Positions 48,005 through 56,586 of a stretch of 64,000 nt of DNA are shown piece by piece. A model generated the notes under the pieces. It saw only the letters and a list, made by a program, of their open reading frames with translations, was not told where the DNA came from and ran no database searches. The first letter of the stretch is position 1; each line of letters opens with the position of its first letter. A program made the position numbers and the translations under genes. The stretch is from Cognaticolwellia mytili (GTDB lineage Bacteria > Pseudomonadota > Gammaproteobacteria > Enterobacterales > Alteromonadaceae), in NCBI RefSeq assembly GCF_002104475.1, contig NZ_NBOF01000002.1, positions 868,001 through 932,000 on the forward strand, read 5' to 3'.

Positions 48005-49696
48005 TTAATTACTCATGACTTTGGCATCCGAGTCTTCAGGAAACCACTGTTTTAGCAGTGCCCTAGCATCCTGTAACTGGTTTTTCCAGGTATCATGCCC
48101 AATGACAATTGGTTTAAGTAATATAACCAGCTCTTTCTTTTGCACTGATTCACTCTTACTTTTAAACAACTCACCAAATACAGGTATATCACCAAGAAAC
48201 GGGGTTTTAGATTCCAAATCCGTTTTACGCGTTTCAATCAAGCCACCAATAACAACAATCTCACCTGATTTTGCCCGAATAATAGTGTCAGATTCACGCA
48301 CACTACTTTGAGCTAATGGCAGTACGATATCTTGATCACTGAGCTTAATAGTTTTCGTTTGTTCTGCCGTAAGTGTTACAGAAGGGTGGATATGTAAAAT
48401 TACTTCTCCATTGGCATCAATTTGTGGCGTAACATCCAATGCAATACCCGAAAAAAATGGTGTTAAATCAATTTCAGGTGTTGTGGTTGTTGAAGTTCCT
48501 GTTGTGGTCGTACTGGAAACATCAGTAACAAAATATTCATCATTGCCAACTTTAATAATTGCTTTTTGATTATTCGTTGCAGTAATTCGTGGACTCGAAA
48601 GCACCTGCACATTACCTTGGGTTGAAAGTAATTCAATAACCCCACTGAAGTCTTTATTCAAAAAACTTAGACTTGTCGTTCCACCAATCGCTGATGAAAT
48701 AACATTTCCAGCAATACCACCAGATGTTGAAAAGCCTATATCTGTGCTTTCAATATGGCTAAGTACTTGTTCCCACTTTACACCTTGTTGATAGTCATCA
48801 TTAAGAGTAACTTCCATTATTTTTGCTTCAATAATAACCTGACGACGTAAATGTTCTTCAGTTGTAGTAATAAAACGCTTTACTGCGGCTATTTCTGACG
48901 GCAATGCACGAATAGTTACCAATCCTGCTTGCGGTGAAATAATCACAGAACGCCCACCTTCACTTCCAACTAGTGCTGTTAGTGTTTCCTTTAATTCAGT
49001 CCAAAAATCCGATTCATTTTCAGTAGAAATGTTAATACCACTGCTACCATTTTGACTATTTCGATTACTGCCATTATTACTGTTATTACTGCTGCTATTT
49101 TGGTTATTGTTACTGCTATTACTTGAGCTATTAGGATCGTTTTCTGATACGCCGCCTGAGTTTATACTGGTGCTAGAATTACCTATACGTTTAACGTATA
49201 AATAGTTTAATGGAATAGTTTCAGTGCGAATCCCGGCAGGATACACTTGAATAACCCGACCTTGCCGACGAATATCGTAGCCATATAACGAGCCAACAAC
49301 GTCTAAGGTTTCATCAATAGTGACATCTTTCAAATTTAAGGTAATGGCACCTGAAACATCTGGATGGATAGCAATGCTATAAGGGGAATCTTCAACAATG
49401 GCAGCAAAGAATTGCTCCGCTGCCACGCCACTTGCCGCTATTTGTAAACGTTTTTCAGCCAATAAGCCATGGCGAGCTTGCCGAATTTCTTTTTGCATTA
49501 ACTCTTGTCGAAGTGCATTAGGTAAACGCTGTAATGGCTTTGGTGCTGGTTGACTCGCTTCAGCTATTGCTGCGTCCAAAGCTTGGGTAACATCGGTTGG
49601 CGGCTTAGGGGCTGACTGACAACCCGATAATACCAATACTGCCGAGTAACAAAATAACTGCATTTGGTGTTTTGTATTTTTCATTATTTTTTTCAT
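48005..49696 (-). CDS. mshL: MshL, outer-membrane secretin of the MSHA pilus
   Basis: A 563-residue secretin lipoprotein. The signal peptide ends in VLSGC (near residue 25). An STN-like domain (about 95-150, ITLNLKDVTIDETLDVVGSLYGY), N-domains and the secretin core (about 370-545, VLSSPRITATNNQKAIIKVG, VVIGGLIETRKTDLESKTPFLGDIP) follow. An asparagine/serine-rich linker of about 40 residues lies at about 185-225. The ATG overlaps the mshK stop as ATGA, and a second ATG is four codons later. Confidence 0.94.
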   Translation of the reverse strand: MKKIMKNTKHQMQLFCYSAVLVLSGCQSAPKPPTDVTQALDAAIAEASQPAPKPLQRLPNALRQELMQKEIRQARHGLLAEKRLQIAASGVAAEQFFAAIVEDSPYSIAIHPDVSGAITLNLKDVTIDETLDVVGSLYGYDIRRQGRVIQVYPAGIRTETIPLNYLYVKRIGNSSTSINSGGVSENDPNSSSNSSNNNQNSSSNNSNNGSNRNSQNGSSGINISTENESDFWTELKETLTALVGSEGGRSVIISPQAGLVTIRALPSEIAAVKRFITTTEEHLRRQVIIEAKIMEVTLNDDYQQGVKWEQVLSHIESTDIGFSTSGGIAGNVISSAIGGTTSLSFLNKDFSGVIELLSTQGNVQVLSSPRITATNNQKAIIKVGNDEYFVTDVSSTTTTGTSTTTTPEIDLTPFFSGIALDVTPQIDANGEVILHIHPSVTLTAEQTKTIKLSDQDIVLPLAQSSVRESDTIIRAKSGEIVVIGGLIETRKTDLESKTPFLGDIPVFGELFKSKSESVQKKELVILLKPIVIGHDTWKNQLQDARALLKQWFPEDSDAKVMSN

Positions 49697-50016
49697 TTCG
49701 ATTTCGCTATAACACCGGAAAATAAAGACAATTCCATTCTACCTTGTGGTGAGTGCAATACCACCCTCTTCGAATTTATCGCGGTTACCTCGTAACCTTT
49801 ATATACATCGCCTACAATTAGCGTTTTACCGTTAATCACTGCTTTTTTTAACTGTTGGCTCTGTATAATTGACTGTAAAACTATGTCATTTTTTTTCTCA
49901 TCATCACTATAGGACGAAGATGCTGAAATACCAAACGGTCGAGTAGGGTCAACTTGTTGACCGTTGACTGCCAAAGGCAGCAAAAAGAGCAATAACGCTC
50001 GCAAGATTTTAGACAC
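49693..50016 (-). CDS. mshK: MSHA biogenesis protein MshK
   Basis: A 107-residue exported protein: signal peptide about 1-18 (ending VNG), then QQVDPTRPFG, which resembles PilP-type partners of secretins, and a beta-rich C-terminal part (LIVGDVYKGYEVTAINSKRVVLHSPQG). The start is GTG at 50016, seven bases after AGGAG; a TTG one codon upstream is possible. It overlaps both mshJ and mshL. Confidence 0.85.
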   Translation of the reverse strand: MSKILRALLLFLLPLAVNGQQVDPTRPFGISASSSYSDDEKKNDIVLQSIIQSQQLKKAVINGKTLIVGDVYKGYEVTAINSKRVVLHSPQGRMELSLFSGVIAKSK

Positions 50017-50713
50017 CAATAAACTCCTGTGCAGTACTTAAGCTATAAATTTCCACTTCAAGCTCACTAACCGGATACTCTTTTAACTGGTAATCAAATT
50101 TTTGCCAGAAAAACTTCCACGACAAACCTTCTAACTGGGCTAAATATTTTTTCAGTTGAAAATACTGCCCTTGTAATTTAATTTTTATACCATGGCGGTA
50201 TAAGCGTAGTTGGCTTGTTTCAGTACTTAGCTTTTTAGTTTCTGGCAATTTATCAATAGAGATACCATCCCTATTTACATCACGATTTTCCGTTACTGGT
50301 TGTGCAGATAGTACTTTAAATGACAATAATTTAACGCCTGATTGTAATTTTAGTAATTTTATTAAGGCATAACGCATTTGAATTGGATCGATTAAGTCAG
50401 AAGTTAACTGCAACAGCTCTTGGTCAATTTCACCTAACTTTGTTTGATATTGGCTTAACTCTCTTTTTAGTGCAAGGTTAGGGTCTTCTCGTAATGCCTG
50501 CTCAAACATTGCAATTGAGTTTATATTATCTCTATTACTTTTCTGCGTTTGTATTATATTCTTATTCAGTTGCTTGATACGCTGAAACGACGAGTCTAAA
50601 AACAAACTATATGAAATAAAAACAATAGCCACTAAGCCAGCAATAATAATTAAATACTGCTCTCGATTAGATGCATTGGTAAATTTTTCGCTATAACGTT
50701 GCCATCTCGTCAT
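50009..50713 (-). CDS. mshJ: MshJ, PilO-like pilus assembly protein
   Basis: A 234-residue bitopic protein with a membrane segment at about 22-42, a coiled coil (about 45-90) and a periplasmic ferredoxin-like region near the C-terminus (LRLYRHGIKIKLQGQYFQLKKYLAQLE), as in PilO/GspM. It forms the inner-membrane alignment complex with the PilN-like protein. The ATG overlaps the upstream stop by four bases. Confidence 0.87.
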   Translation of the reverse strand: MTRWQRYSEKFTNASNREQYLIIIAGLVAIVFISYSLFLDSSFQRIKQLNKNIIQTQKSNRDNINSIAMFEQALREDPNLALKRELSQYQTKLGEIDQELLQLTSDLIDPIQMRYALIKLLKLQSGVKLLSFKVLSAQPVTENRDVNRDGISIDKLPETKKLSTETSQLRLYRHGIKIKLQGQYFQLKKYLAQLEGLSWKFFWQKFDYQLKEYPVSELEVEIYSLSTAQEFIGV

Positions 50714-51315
50714 CGCGCTAATCCTTTTTTTACTTCAGCAGAACTAACAACGAACTCAGTTAACTGTTGTTCATTTTCTGATAAAGTGAAATTGATAAAG
50801 CGCTTACCCGATAAAAATGTTGAAGACTCAAAGCCTGATAGCCAATTAGGCACTGCATCAGGGCTTAGTGCTAAACCAGCAAAAGTTATATTACCATTAC
50901 CAATATTGACGCGCTGTAAGCTAATATTTTTATCATGAAGCTCCGATAACTCAGTCATAGCAGTTGAGAATCCTGCGCTGTAAGTTTGTGCTGGGTCGGT
51001 TAATTGCTGATGTAAGTGCTGCTTATTTTCAATAACCAATTTAATCGTATTTAATTGCGCTAAAAGCTCTGCATCTTGACGATTCCTAGCGACATCAAGT
51101 TCTAGGTTTTTCAACTGTATTTTTTGGTTAGTATTCACAGAGTTTAGCGCTTGAAATTCGACATTCAAACTATTCACTTGTAATCGAACAACAAACATCA
51201 AAACTAACATCACGGCTAACACCAAAAACCATAGACTCATAACACGGTTAAGCGTCCACAAAACTTTTGGCGGCAGTAAATCAGCTTGCAATAAATTGAT
51301 CGAATATTTAGCCAT
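50710..51315 (-). CDS. PilN-like MSHA assembly protein (MshI2 type)
   Basis: A 201-residue bitopic protein that starts MAKYSINLLQADLLPPK (the short NLL motif of PilN, which binds PilM), followed by a membrane segment (about 28-48), a coiled coil (about 50-100) and a periplasmic domain. It overlaps the PilM-like mshI by eight bases and mshJ by four. The order mshI, this gene, mshJ mirrors pilMNO of other type IV pili. Confidence 0.87.
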   Translation of the reverse strand: MAKYSINLLQADLLPPKVLWTLNRVMSLWFLVLAVMLVLMFVVRLQVNSLNVEFQALNSVNTNQKIQLKNLELDVARNRQDAELLAQLNTIKLVIENKQHLHQQLTDPAQTYSAGFSTAMTELSELHDKNISLQRVNIGNGNITFAGLALSPDAVPNWLSGFESSTFLSGKRFINFTLSENEQQLTEFVVSSAEVKKGLAR

Positions 51316-52216
51316 TATTTTCTGGCTCCATAAAGTGCAACTGAGTGGCTGCTATCGCGACTGCATTCTCGCGTTCACCTTCAAGCAAGTCAGGCATCGT
51401 AAATAACTTAACTTCTAGGTTAGTGTTTTCAGCAAGCTTACGAGCTAAAAAAGCTTCATTTAGCATTGGCACCAAAACTTCAATAGTTTTAACCGGCGCT
51501 TGCTTGAGTTGACGTTCAAAATAATCAGTTGAGCGCTGAATTTCTAAGCTTAATGAATCAATCATGCCCATGGTTAACTCATCTGTCGATTTTTTTGCTA
51601 TTTGAGAGAAACCACGTAAACGGCGACTAAAAAATAGTTGCCCATCCTTAACAATCAATAAATTTATTTCTTCATTAGGCTGCTGACAAACTAATAATAT
51701 GGCGTCTTGCTGGATAGGTAACAAACTGGCAAAAGCAAACTCTTCAGTGGTAATACTCTCAACTGTTAGCGTGTCAGTATTTAGGCTCGTAACTAATTCA
51801 ACTAAATCATCTTTTGCAGTACAGACCACATTAATTTTTTCAACGCCACCAGATAGTGTTGGACCATCAAAATAATCAAGTACCATATTATCTGGTACAA
51901 TACTGACTAAGTCTTTAATTTGCCATTTCAACGCGGCGTTAATTTCGGCGTCGGGAACCTTAGGTCTATCTACTTGTACAATGTGTGAATGCATATTTGA
52001 TAACACTAAGTGACATTGCCCCTGTAGTGCATGTTCAATGGCTAATTCCTTTAACGTATTAATCAGTGACAAGTTTTTAACTTCGTTAGAGCCAGATGTA
52101 TTTTCGCTATTTTTTTTAGCAAAAAAAGCTATCGACTGCTGTCGCAAAGCAATACCAATCAAATCAGAAGATTTTGGCTTTGAGAAAATACTTTGGATAC
52201 GTGTAATAATTGTCAT
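51308..52216 (-). CDS. mshI: MshI, PilM-like actin-fold protein
   Basis: A 302-residue cytoplasmic protein related to PilM: IGIALRQQSIAFFAKKN near the start, ALKWQIKDLVSIVPDNMVLDYFD around 95-117 and SLSLEIQRSTDYFERQL around 227-243. It binds the N-terminal tail of the PilN-like partner and links it to the ATPase. It heads the assembly operon. The usual regulator gene mshH (csrD-like) that precedes mshI in Vibrio is not here. Confidence 0.87.
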   Translation of the reverse strand: MTIITRIQSIFSKPKSSDLIGIALRQQSIAFFAKKNSENTSGSNEVKNLSLINTLKELAIEHALQGQCHLVLSNMHSHIVQVDRPKVPDAEINAALKWQIKDLVSIVPDNMVLDYFDGPTLSGGVEKINVVCTAKDDLVELVTSLNTDTLTVESITTEEFAFASLLPIQQDAILLVCQQPNEEINLLIVKDGQLFFSRRLRGFSQIAKKSTDELTMGMIDSLSLEIQRSTDYFERQLKQAPVKTIEVLVPMLNEAFLARKLAENTNLEVKLFTMPDLLEGERENAVAIAATQLHFMEPENNG

Positions 52217-52257
52217 TAAGCGATATTATTATTTTATATACGTGCCAGGTAAAAACC

Positions 52258-52285
52258 ATTATCGCTGATTCTAATTTCCGCGCAA
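52258..52285 (-). promoter_or_regulatory. Candidate promoter of the MSHA assembly operon
   Basis: On the minus strand TTGCGC (-35, 3 of 6) and GATAAT (-10, 5 of 6) are 16 bases apart, ending 42 bases before the mshI start. The 117-base gap is shared with the divergent ACC-deaminase-like gene, so regulation could be joint. Confidence 0.35.
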
Positions 52286-52333
52286 GTGTTTTAATTGCTT
52301 CATGTTATTTAGTTTATTTAGAGATACCCTTTT

Positions 52334-53281
52334 ATGACTGCGTTATCGAAATTGCAATCAATTAGCCACCCAATATTTAAAAAGCATCACATTTCTGTCG
52401 CCATAAAGCGCGATGATCAAATCAACAATATCATTTCAGGTAACAAATGGCGTAAATTAAAACATAACCTACGCCATGCTAAAGCAGCAACCGCCAAAGG
52501 TATAATTACCTTTGGCGGTTGCTTTTCTAACCATATTCACGCCGCGGCATTTGCTTGCTATCAACAAAATTTACCCATTATTGGCATTATTCGCGGAGAA
52601 GTAAGTAACCAAGATAATTATACTTTGGCTTGGGCCAAGCATTGGGGCATGCAACTCAACTTTGTTGACCGAAAAACTTATCGGCTACGTAATGATGAGA
52701 GTTACCTACAACAATTACAACAACAATACCCAGATCACATCATAGTGCCTGAAGGTGGCAGTAATACTCTTGCATTGGCTGGCGTAGCAGAAATTATCGA
52801 TGAGTTAAATCAACAGACTGAGTTTGACACGTTGATAACTCCCGTAGGCAGCGGTGGCACGTTAGCGGGACTTATTCTAGGAGATAAGGCGCAACACCAA
52901 CTAATTGGCATATCAGTGTTAAAACAGCAAGGCTACCTCGAAAGTCAGGTAGAAGAACTTCTACCTGCTGAAGCCAAAAAGCTTAACAATTGGTCTATCA
53001 TGAATCAATATCACTGCGGTGGTTACGCTAAATTTAGCCAACAAGACGCAGAAAAAGTACGGGAATTTAGTCAGGTCACAGGCATTGACTTTGAACCTGT
53101 GTATTCAGGGAAAATGATTCTAGCATTGTTAGAGCTTATTGAGTCAGGCTATTTCCAGCCTCAACACCGGATTATATTATTACATACGGGTGGCATACAA
53201 GGACTGGCAGGCATGTTTGAACGCGGTATTCTGAATGAAGATGAATGGCCAACATTACCTTTGCCGCCAATGAGTAAATAA
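52334..53281 (+). CDS. PLP-dependent 1-aminocyclopropane-1-carboxylate deaminase/D-cysteine desulfhydrase family protein
   Basis: A 315-residue fold-type II PLP enzyme. The PLP lysine is Lys38 in the SGNKWRKLKHNL motif. The phosphate-binding glycine loop is TPVGSGGTLAGLILG (about 168-182), and GGCFSNHIHAAA (about 61-72) is the substrate-side SN motif. ACC deaminases and D-cysteine desulfhydrases share this fold and cannot be separated here by eye. It begins with ATG and diverges from mshI. This gene next to the MSHA operon is also common in related Alteromonadales, as far as I recall. Confidence 0.82.
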   Translation: MTALSKLQSISHPIFKKHHISVAIKRDDQINNIISGNKWRKLKHNLRHAKAATAKGIITFGGCFSNHIHAAAFACYQQNLPIIGIIRGEVSNQDNYTLAWAKHWGMQLNFVDRKTYRLRNDESYLQQLQQQYPDHIIVPEGGSNTLALAGVAEIIDELNQQTEFDTLITPVGSGGTLAGLILGDKAQHQLIGISVLKQQGYLESQVEELLPAEAKKLNNWSIMNQYHCGGYAKFSQQDAEKVREFSQVTGIDFEPVYSGKMILALLELIESGYFQPQHRIILLHTGGIQGLAGMFERGILNEDEWPTLPLPPMSK

Positions 53282-53470
53282 TACCAATACGTATAATAGA
53301 TTGACCGCTTAGCGTGAATTTAAAAGCTTAAAAGCAAGGCATTACTTGCAGAGAGTGGCTGTTTTCAGTGACTGCTCCTGCGTTATTCTAGTATCACACA
53401 TCCGTTTGGAAAACTTGCCAAAATCAATCACGCTGTATATAAGTCGGTAATTACGAAAATAAATACCAAG
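53282..53470. repeat. Possible dispersed intergenic repeat
   Basis: The 190-base non-coding stretch between the PLP enzyme gene and the rplI terminator begins with ATACCAATACGTATAAT and ends near GGTAATTACGAAAATAAATACCA. ATACCAAT-type ends recur in dispersed non-coding elements of Colwellia and Pseudoalteromonas. No long open frame or strong hairpin is seen. The call rests on recalled resemblance only. Confidence 0.25.
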
Positions 53471-53476
53471 ATATAA

Positions 53477-53510
53477 AAAAACCCTGAGTTCTTTACAGAA
53501 TTCAGGGTTT
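53477..53510 (-). terminator. Terminator after rplI
   Basis: AAAACCCTGAGTTCT and AGAATTCAGGGTTTT pair around a TTAC loop (one G-T pair). T runs follow on the minus strand. It ends the rpsF-priB-rpsR-rplI operon and may also stop the convergent plus-strand gene. Confidence 0.8.
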
Positions 53511-53534
53511 TCAATATATCTTTGCTAGGAGCGA

Positions 53535-53987
53535 TTAAGCTTCAGCAATAACAACAACTTTAATTGTTGCATCTACATCGTTGTGCACGTGAATTACGAT
53601 ATCGAATTCACCTGTTTCACGGATGCTACCTAAAGGTAAACGTACTTCAGCTTTAACAACTGCAACGCCAGCTTCAGAGATTGCATCAGCAATATCACGA
53701 GTGCCGATAGAACCGAATAATTTACCTTCGTCACCAGCTTTAGAAGCGATAGTAACTTCAGCTAATTCAGTTAACTTCGCAGCACGAGCTTCTGCAGCAG
53801 TTAATTGTTCAGCAAGTTTCTTCTCTAAGTCTGCACGACGAGCTTCAAAGTGCTCAACGTTAGCTTTAGAGGCAAAAACAGCTTTACCTTGTGGTAATAA
53901 AAAGTTACGAGCGTAACCAGATTTAACTGTTACCTTGTCACCAAGGCCGCCTAATTTGGCGATTTTATCAAGAAGGATTACTTCCAT
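53535..53987 (-). CDS. rplI: Ribosomal protein bL9
   Basis: A 150-residue large-subunit protein beginning [36 protein letters not shown], the conserved N-domain, followed by the long connecting helix and the C-domain. ATG at 53987 is preferred, with AGGGG ten bases upstream; a TTG at 53993 is less likely. E. coli bL9 has 149 residues. It is the last gene of the S6-PriB-S18-L9 operon. Confidence 0.97.
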   Translation of the reverse strand: MEVILLDKIAKLGGLGDKVTVKSGYARNFLLPQGKAVFASKANVEHFEARRADLEKKLAEQLTAAEARAAKLTELAEVTIASKAGDEGKLFGSIGTRDIADAISEAGVAVVKAEVRLPLGSIRETGEFDIVIHVHNDVDATIKVVVIAEA

Positions 53988-54007
53988 TTTCAAAACCCCT
54001 TATTAGG

Positions 54008-54235
54008 TTACTTATGTAAATCAGTATATGGTAATAATGCTAAGTAACGAGCACGCTTGATCGCACGACCAAGTTGACGTTGATATTTAGCACTTGTACC
54101 AGTAATACGGCTAGGAACAATTTTACCACTTTCAGTGATATAGTTTTTTAGTACAGCTGTATCTTTATAATCGATTGCAGCAGCACCTTCCGCTGAAAAG
54201 CGGCAGAACTTACGACGTCTAAAAAAACGAGACAT
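54008..54235 (-). CDS. rpsR: Ribosomal protein bS18
   Basis: A 75-residue protein, [25 protein letters not shown] followed by [13 protein letters not shown], nearly identical to E. coli S18 in length and sequence. It pairs with S6 on the 30S platform. The gene is preceded by AGGAGA and lies between priB and rplI. Confidence 0.98.
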   Translation of the reverse strand: MSRFFRRRKFCRFSAEGAAAIDYKDTAVLKNYITESGKIVPSRITGTSAKYQRQLGRAIKRARYLALLPYTDLHK

Positions 54236-54301
54236 GGATTTCTCCTAAATTGGCTTCCTTTATATTAACTGACAATTGTCGATTAAATAAAATGGCCTAA
54301 A

Positions 54302-54616
54302 TTAAATCATTTCAATTTGTTGGGCATGTAATGCCAAAAGCGGATTTCCGTTTCTGGATTCATGACGGTTAATAAAACCAGTCACTCTAATATTACACCC
54401 TTCAATTAAATCACGAGTTAAGTGTTGTGACACATTACCTGTCGCAACAACCTGTATTCGAACAAATGCTTGTCTGTTCAACCCTGCTTCATTTTGTATA
54501 GACTTATGGTCCATTGAAAACTGACAGTGCTTAATACCGGCTGGGCTAGTTGACGTTTTAGGTGGTTTTACCACATGTCCGGTCAACACCAAGCAATTCT
54601 CTTGACTACTTGTCAT
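54302..54616 (-). CDS. priB: Primosomal replication protein PriB
   Basis: A 104-residue OB-fold single-strand DNA-binding protein of the replication-restart primosome. The family stretch SPAGIKHCQFSMDHKSIQNEAGLNRQAFVRI matches, as does LHAQQIEMI at the end. ATG at 54616 gives exactly the E. coli length; a GTG at 54634 would add six residues. The place between rpsF and rpsR is conserved in gammaproteobacteria. Confidence 0.94.
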   Translation of the reverse strand: MTSSQENCLVLTGHVVKPPKTSTSPAGIKHCQFSMDHKSIQNEAGLNRQAFVRIQVVATGNVSQHLTRDLIEGCNIRVTGFINRHESRNGNPLLALHAQQIEMI

Positions 54617-54641
54617 AGAAAGAGAGTTGGTCACTGGTTAC

Positions 54642-55058
54642 TTATTCTTCGCTCGCAGCTTCTTCTGCAGCTGGTGCTTCAGCAACTGGTGCTTCAGTAA
54701 CATCTTTCTTCACTTCGCGACGCTCTTCACGACGGTCTTCTTTAGCAACAGCCATAGCTGAAGCCTCAGTTACCGCGCCTTTAGTGCGCATGATCATGTT
54801 ACGAATAACAACATCGTTATAACGGAAAGAAGTTTCTAGTTCATCAATAGCTGCTTGAGGCGCTTCAATGTTAATTAAAACATAGTGTGCTTTGTGCAAT
54901 TTATTGATTGGGTAAGCTAATTGGCGACGACCCCAGTCTTCAAGACGGTGGATTTTGCCTTCAGCATTAGTGACGATGTCACTGTAACGCTGAATCATAG
55001 CTGGTACTTGTTCACTCTGGTCAGGGTGAACCATAAATACGATTTCGTAATGACGCAT
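54642..55058 (-). CDS. rpsF: Ribosomal protein bS6
   Basis: A 138-residue protein beginning [22 protein letters not shown], with [19 protein letters not shown] and [22 protein letters not shown] as in E. coli S6. An acidic alanine/glutamate-rich tail (about 112-138) is where E. coli S6 is extended by RimK. The start has AAGGAG at a good distance. It is the first gene of the operon and has a structured leader. Confidence 0.97.
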   Translation of the reverse strand: MRHYEIVFMVHPDQSEQVPAMIQRYSDIVTNAEGKIHRLEDWGRRQLAYPINKLHKAHYVLINIEAPQAAIDELETSFRYNDVVIRNMIMRTKGAVTEASAMAVAKEDRREERREVKKDVTEAPVAEAPAAEEAASEE

Positions 55059-55120
55059 TACGAGCTCCTTACGGTTGTAGCCTCATCATCTGGCTCAGCC
55101 AACACCAGTTGAGGCAAGGA
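55059..55120 (-). promoter_or_regulatory. Probable S6:S18-binding mRNA leader of rpsF
   Basis: In the 5' leader, GCCTCA pairs with TGAGGC (55110-55115 with 55080-55085), with an inner CTGG/CCAG stem. An ACAACCGTAAGGAG segment follows, with CCG at 55072-55074 just before the ribosome-binding site. The known autoregulatory S6:S18 leader has such a stem with an exposed CCG. The fit is by eye only. Confidence 0.5.
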
Positions 55121-55177
55121 ACAAAAGTTCAGGCTGAATTAAGGACGCGTATTGTAGGGAAAGTAAGCAGTAAAGGC

Positions 55178-55225
55178 AAGCCTTAATCATAACCTTATAT
55201 TTATTTAAGTTTATGATTAAGGCTT
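55178..55225 (-). terminator. Hairpin at the end of the Peripla_BP_6 protein gene
   Basis: AAGCCTTAATCATA and its exact complement (14 bp) surround a 20-nt loop; the distal arm overlaps the stop codon region at 55217. On the minus strand it would follow the solute-binding protein gene and precede the rpsF promoter. The T run is weak. Confidence 0.5.
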
Positions 55226-56383
55226 AAGGTAAAAATTTAAAAAAACTTCAGAAGAGCCCTGATGAGAATTATTACGAAAAGAAATCAATAAGCCTTTCTC
55301 ATCATATTGAAATTTCGATATTTTCTTCATAAAACAGGCTTGGGTTAACTGGTTTGAACATTGCCGTGCAACCTCCACAAAAAGTAAGGCATTTAGATAG
55401 CCTTCAAATTGCACCCTATCAACCTCAATTATGCCTTGCTGTTTCATATCATAAATAAATTGTTGGCAAATCTCTTTAGTGCATGCCTTTGGGTCAACAA
55501 CTACTTCCGTCACTAGAACCTCACTTGATTGTTTTATTCTACTAAACAAGTCTTTGCTTGAAATAAATGAAACTGTTGTAAAAATTGGTTTATAATCATA
55601 GGTAAATGCCAAGTTAATTAGTTCAGCAAGAGGCTCGTAGGTACCAACAAAAGCAATTGCTTCAACGTTTTCTTTCTGCAAGATACTAAGAGCTAAGCTT
55701 ATGTCCTGTGAGTTTCGCCTATATCTTGTAGTAACAACAGGTTTGACCCCTCTCTTTTTCATCGCTTGTATGTAGCCCTTTTCGACTGAGCGACCAAACT
55801 CATCTGCTTGAACTAAAAGCCCAATTTTAGTAATTTTTCTAGCGTTTATTAAATAGTTTATCTGCTGCTCTACTTCTTCGTAATAGCTAGCCCTTAAATT
55901 GAAAACATTGCTTATTATTGGCCTTCTCAAAAACTCAGCACCAGTGTGTGGTGTTATAAAGGGAATGTTGCTTACTGAAATTTCATTAATAACAGCATAA
56001 GTAGTGGGAGTTCCAATAAAATTAAAAAAGGCAAAAATATCGTTTCGTTTCAAAAAGCCAAGTGTATTTTGGTAAGTTTTATATGGCTCATAACCATCAT
56101 CGAGATGAATAACGTTTATTGATGTCCCTGCAATACCACCTAATTTATTTATTTTATTAAAATATACATTTGCGCCTTGATTCAAACGAGTACCTAGTTG
56201 TGACACAGGGCCAGTAGTAACATTAGATACAGCCAAGTTAATCTCATCAGAAAAAACGCTAGTGTTCACCAACAGAAGTAACATACTGATATATTGAAAC
56301 CGATAACAACTCCCCTTCGCCTTGGTAATTAATTGGAAAGGGCTATTAATACACAGTAACGTTATTTTTGTGATAAGAGCCAT
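55217..56383 (-). CDS. Orphan periplasmic ligand-binding protein (Peripla_BP_6, branched-chain amino acid type)
   Basis: A 388-residue exported protein. A long N-terminal region with a hydrophobic segment (about 33-45, ISMLLLLVNTSVFS) serves as signal peptide; mature binding-protein sequence starts INLAVSNVTTGPVSQLGTRLNQGANVYFNKIN. Middle signatures are IPFITPHTGAEFLRRP and KITKIGLLVQADEFGRSVEKG. No permease or ATPase gene is adjacent, so it may serve a sensor instead of an ABC importer. ATG at 56383 is chosen over a TTG one codon upstream, with AGGAT nearby. It is divergent from the second binding protein at 56587. Confidence 0.82.
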   Translation of the reverse strand: MALITKITLLCINSPFQLITKAKGSCYRFQYISMLLLLVNTSVFSDEINLAVSNVTTGPVSQLGTRLNQGANVYFNKINKLGGIAGTSINVIHLDDGYEPYKTYQNTLGFLKRNDIFAFFNFIGTPTTYAVINEISVSNIPFITPHTGAEFLRRPIISNVFNLRASYYEEVEQQINYLINARKITKIGLLVQADEFGRSVEKGYIQAMKKRGVKPVVTTRYRRNSQDISLALSILQKENVEAIAFVGTYEPLAELINLAFTYDYKPIFTTVSFISSKDLFSRIKQSSEVLVTEVVVDPKACTKEICQQFIYDMKQQGIIEVDRVQFEGYLNALLFVEVARQCSNQLTQACFMKKISKFQYDEKGLLISFRNNSHQGSSEVFLNFYLKP

Positions 56384-56518
56384 CAAAAAGTAATCCTACA
56401 TTTTAATTCTCAACATTTATTCTAAGTGTAGAAAAGTATAATGAATAAATAAACTTTACTTCTTTAATGCAAGGTATATAGACTTTCCATAGTTTGCTAG
56501 GCATCAAATAAGTTAAGC

Positions 56519-56548
56519 TTCACTTTAAACAAAAAATTAAACTATACT
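56519..56548 (+). promoter_or_regulatory. Candidate promoter of the PBPb-type binding protein gene
   Basis: TTCACT (-35, 4 of 6) and TATACT (-10, 5 of 6) are 18 bases apart, ending 38 bases before the start codon at 56587. A small ATACT/AGTAT hairpin overlaps the -10 box. The rest of the 200-base divergent gap shows nothing further. Confidence 0.4.
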
Positions 56549-56586
56549 CTTTAGTATGGTTAATCATAACTTTAAGTACATAAAGT

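Noticed and set aside
49021-49145. Triplet-repeat DNA that might suggest a CRISPR or tandem repeat
   Set aside because: It is irregular Asn/Ser coding sequence within mshL, without equal repeats or spacers.
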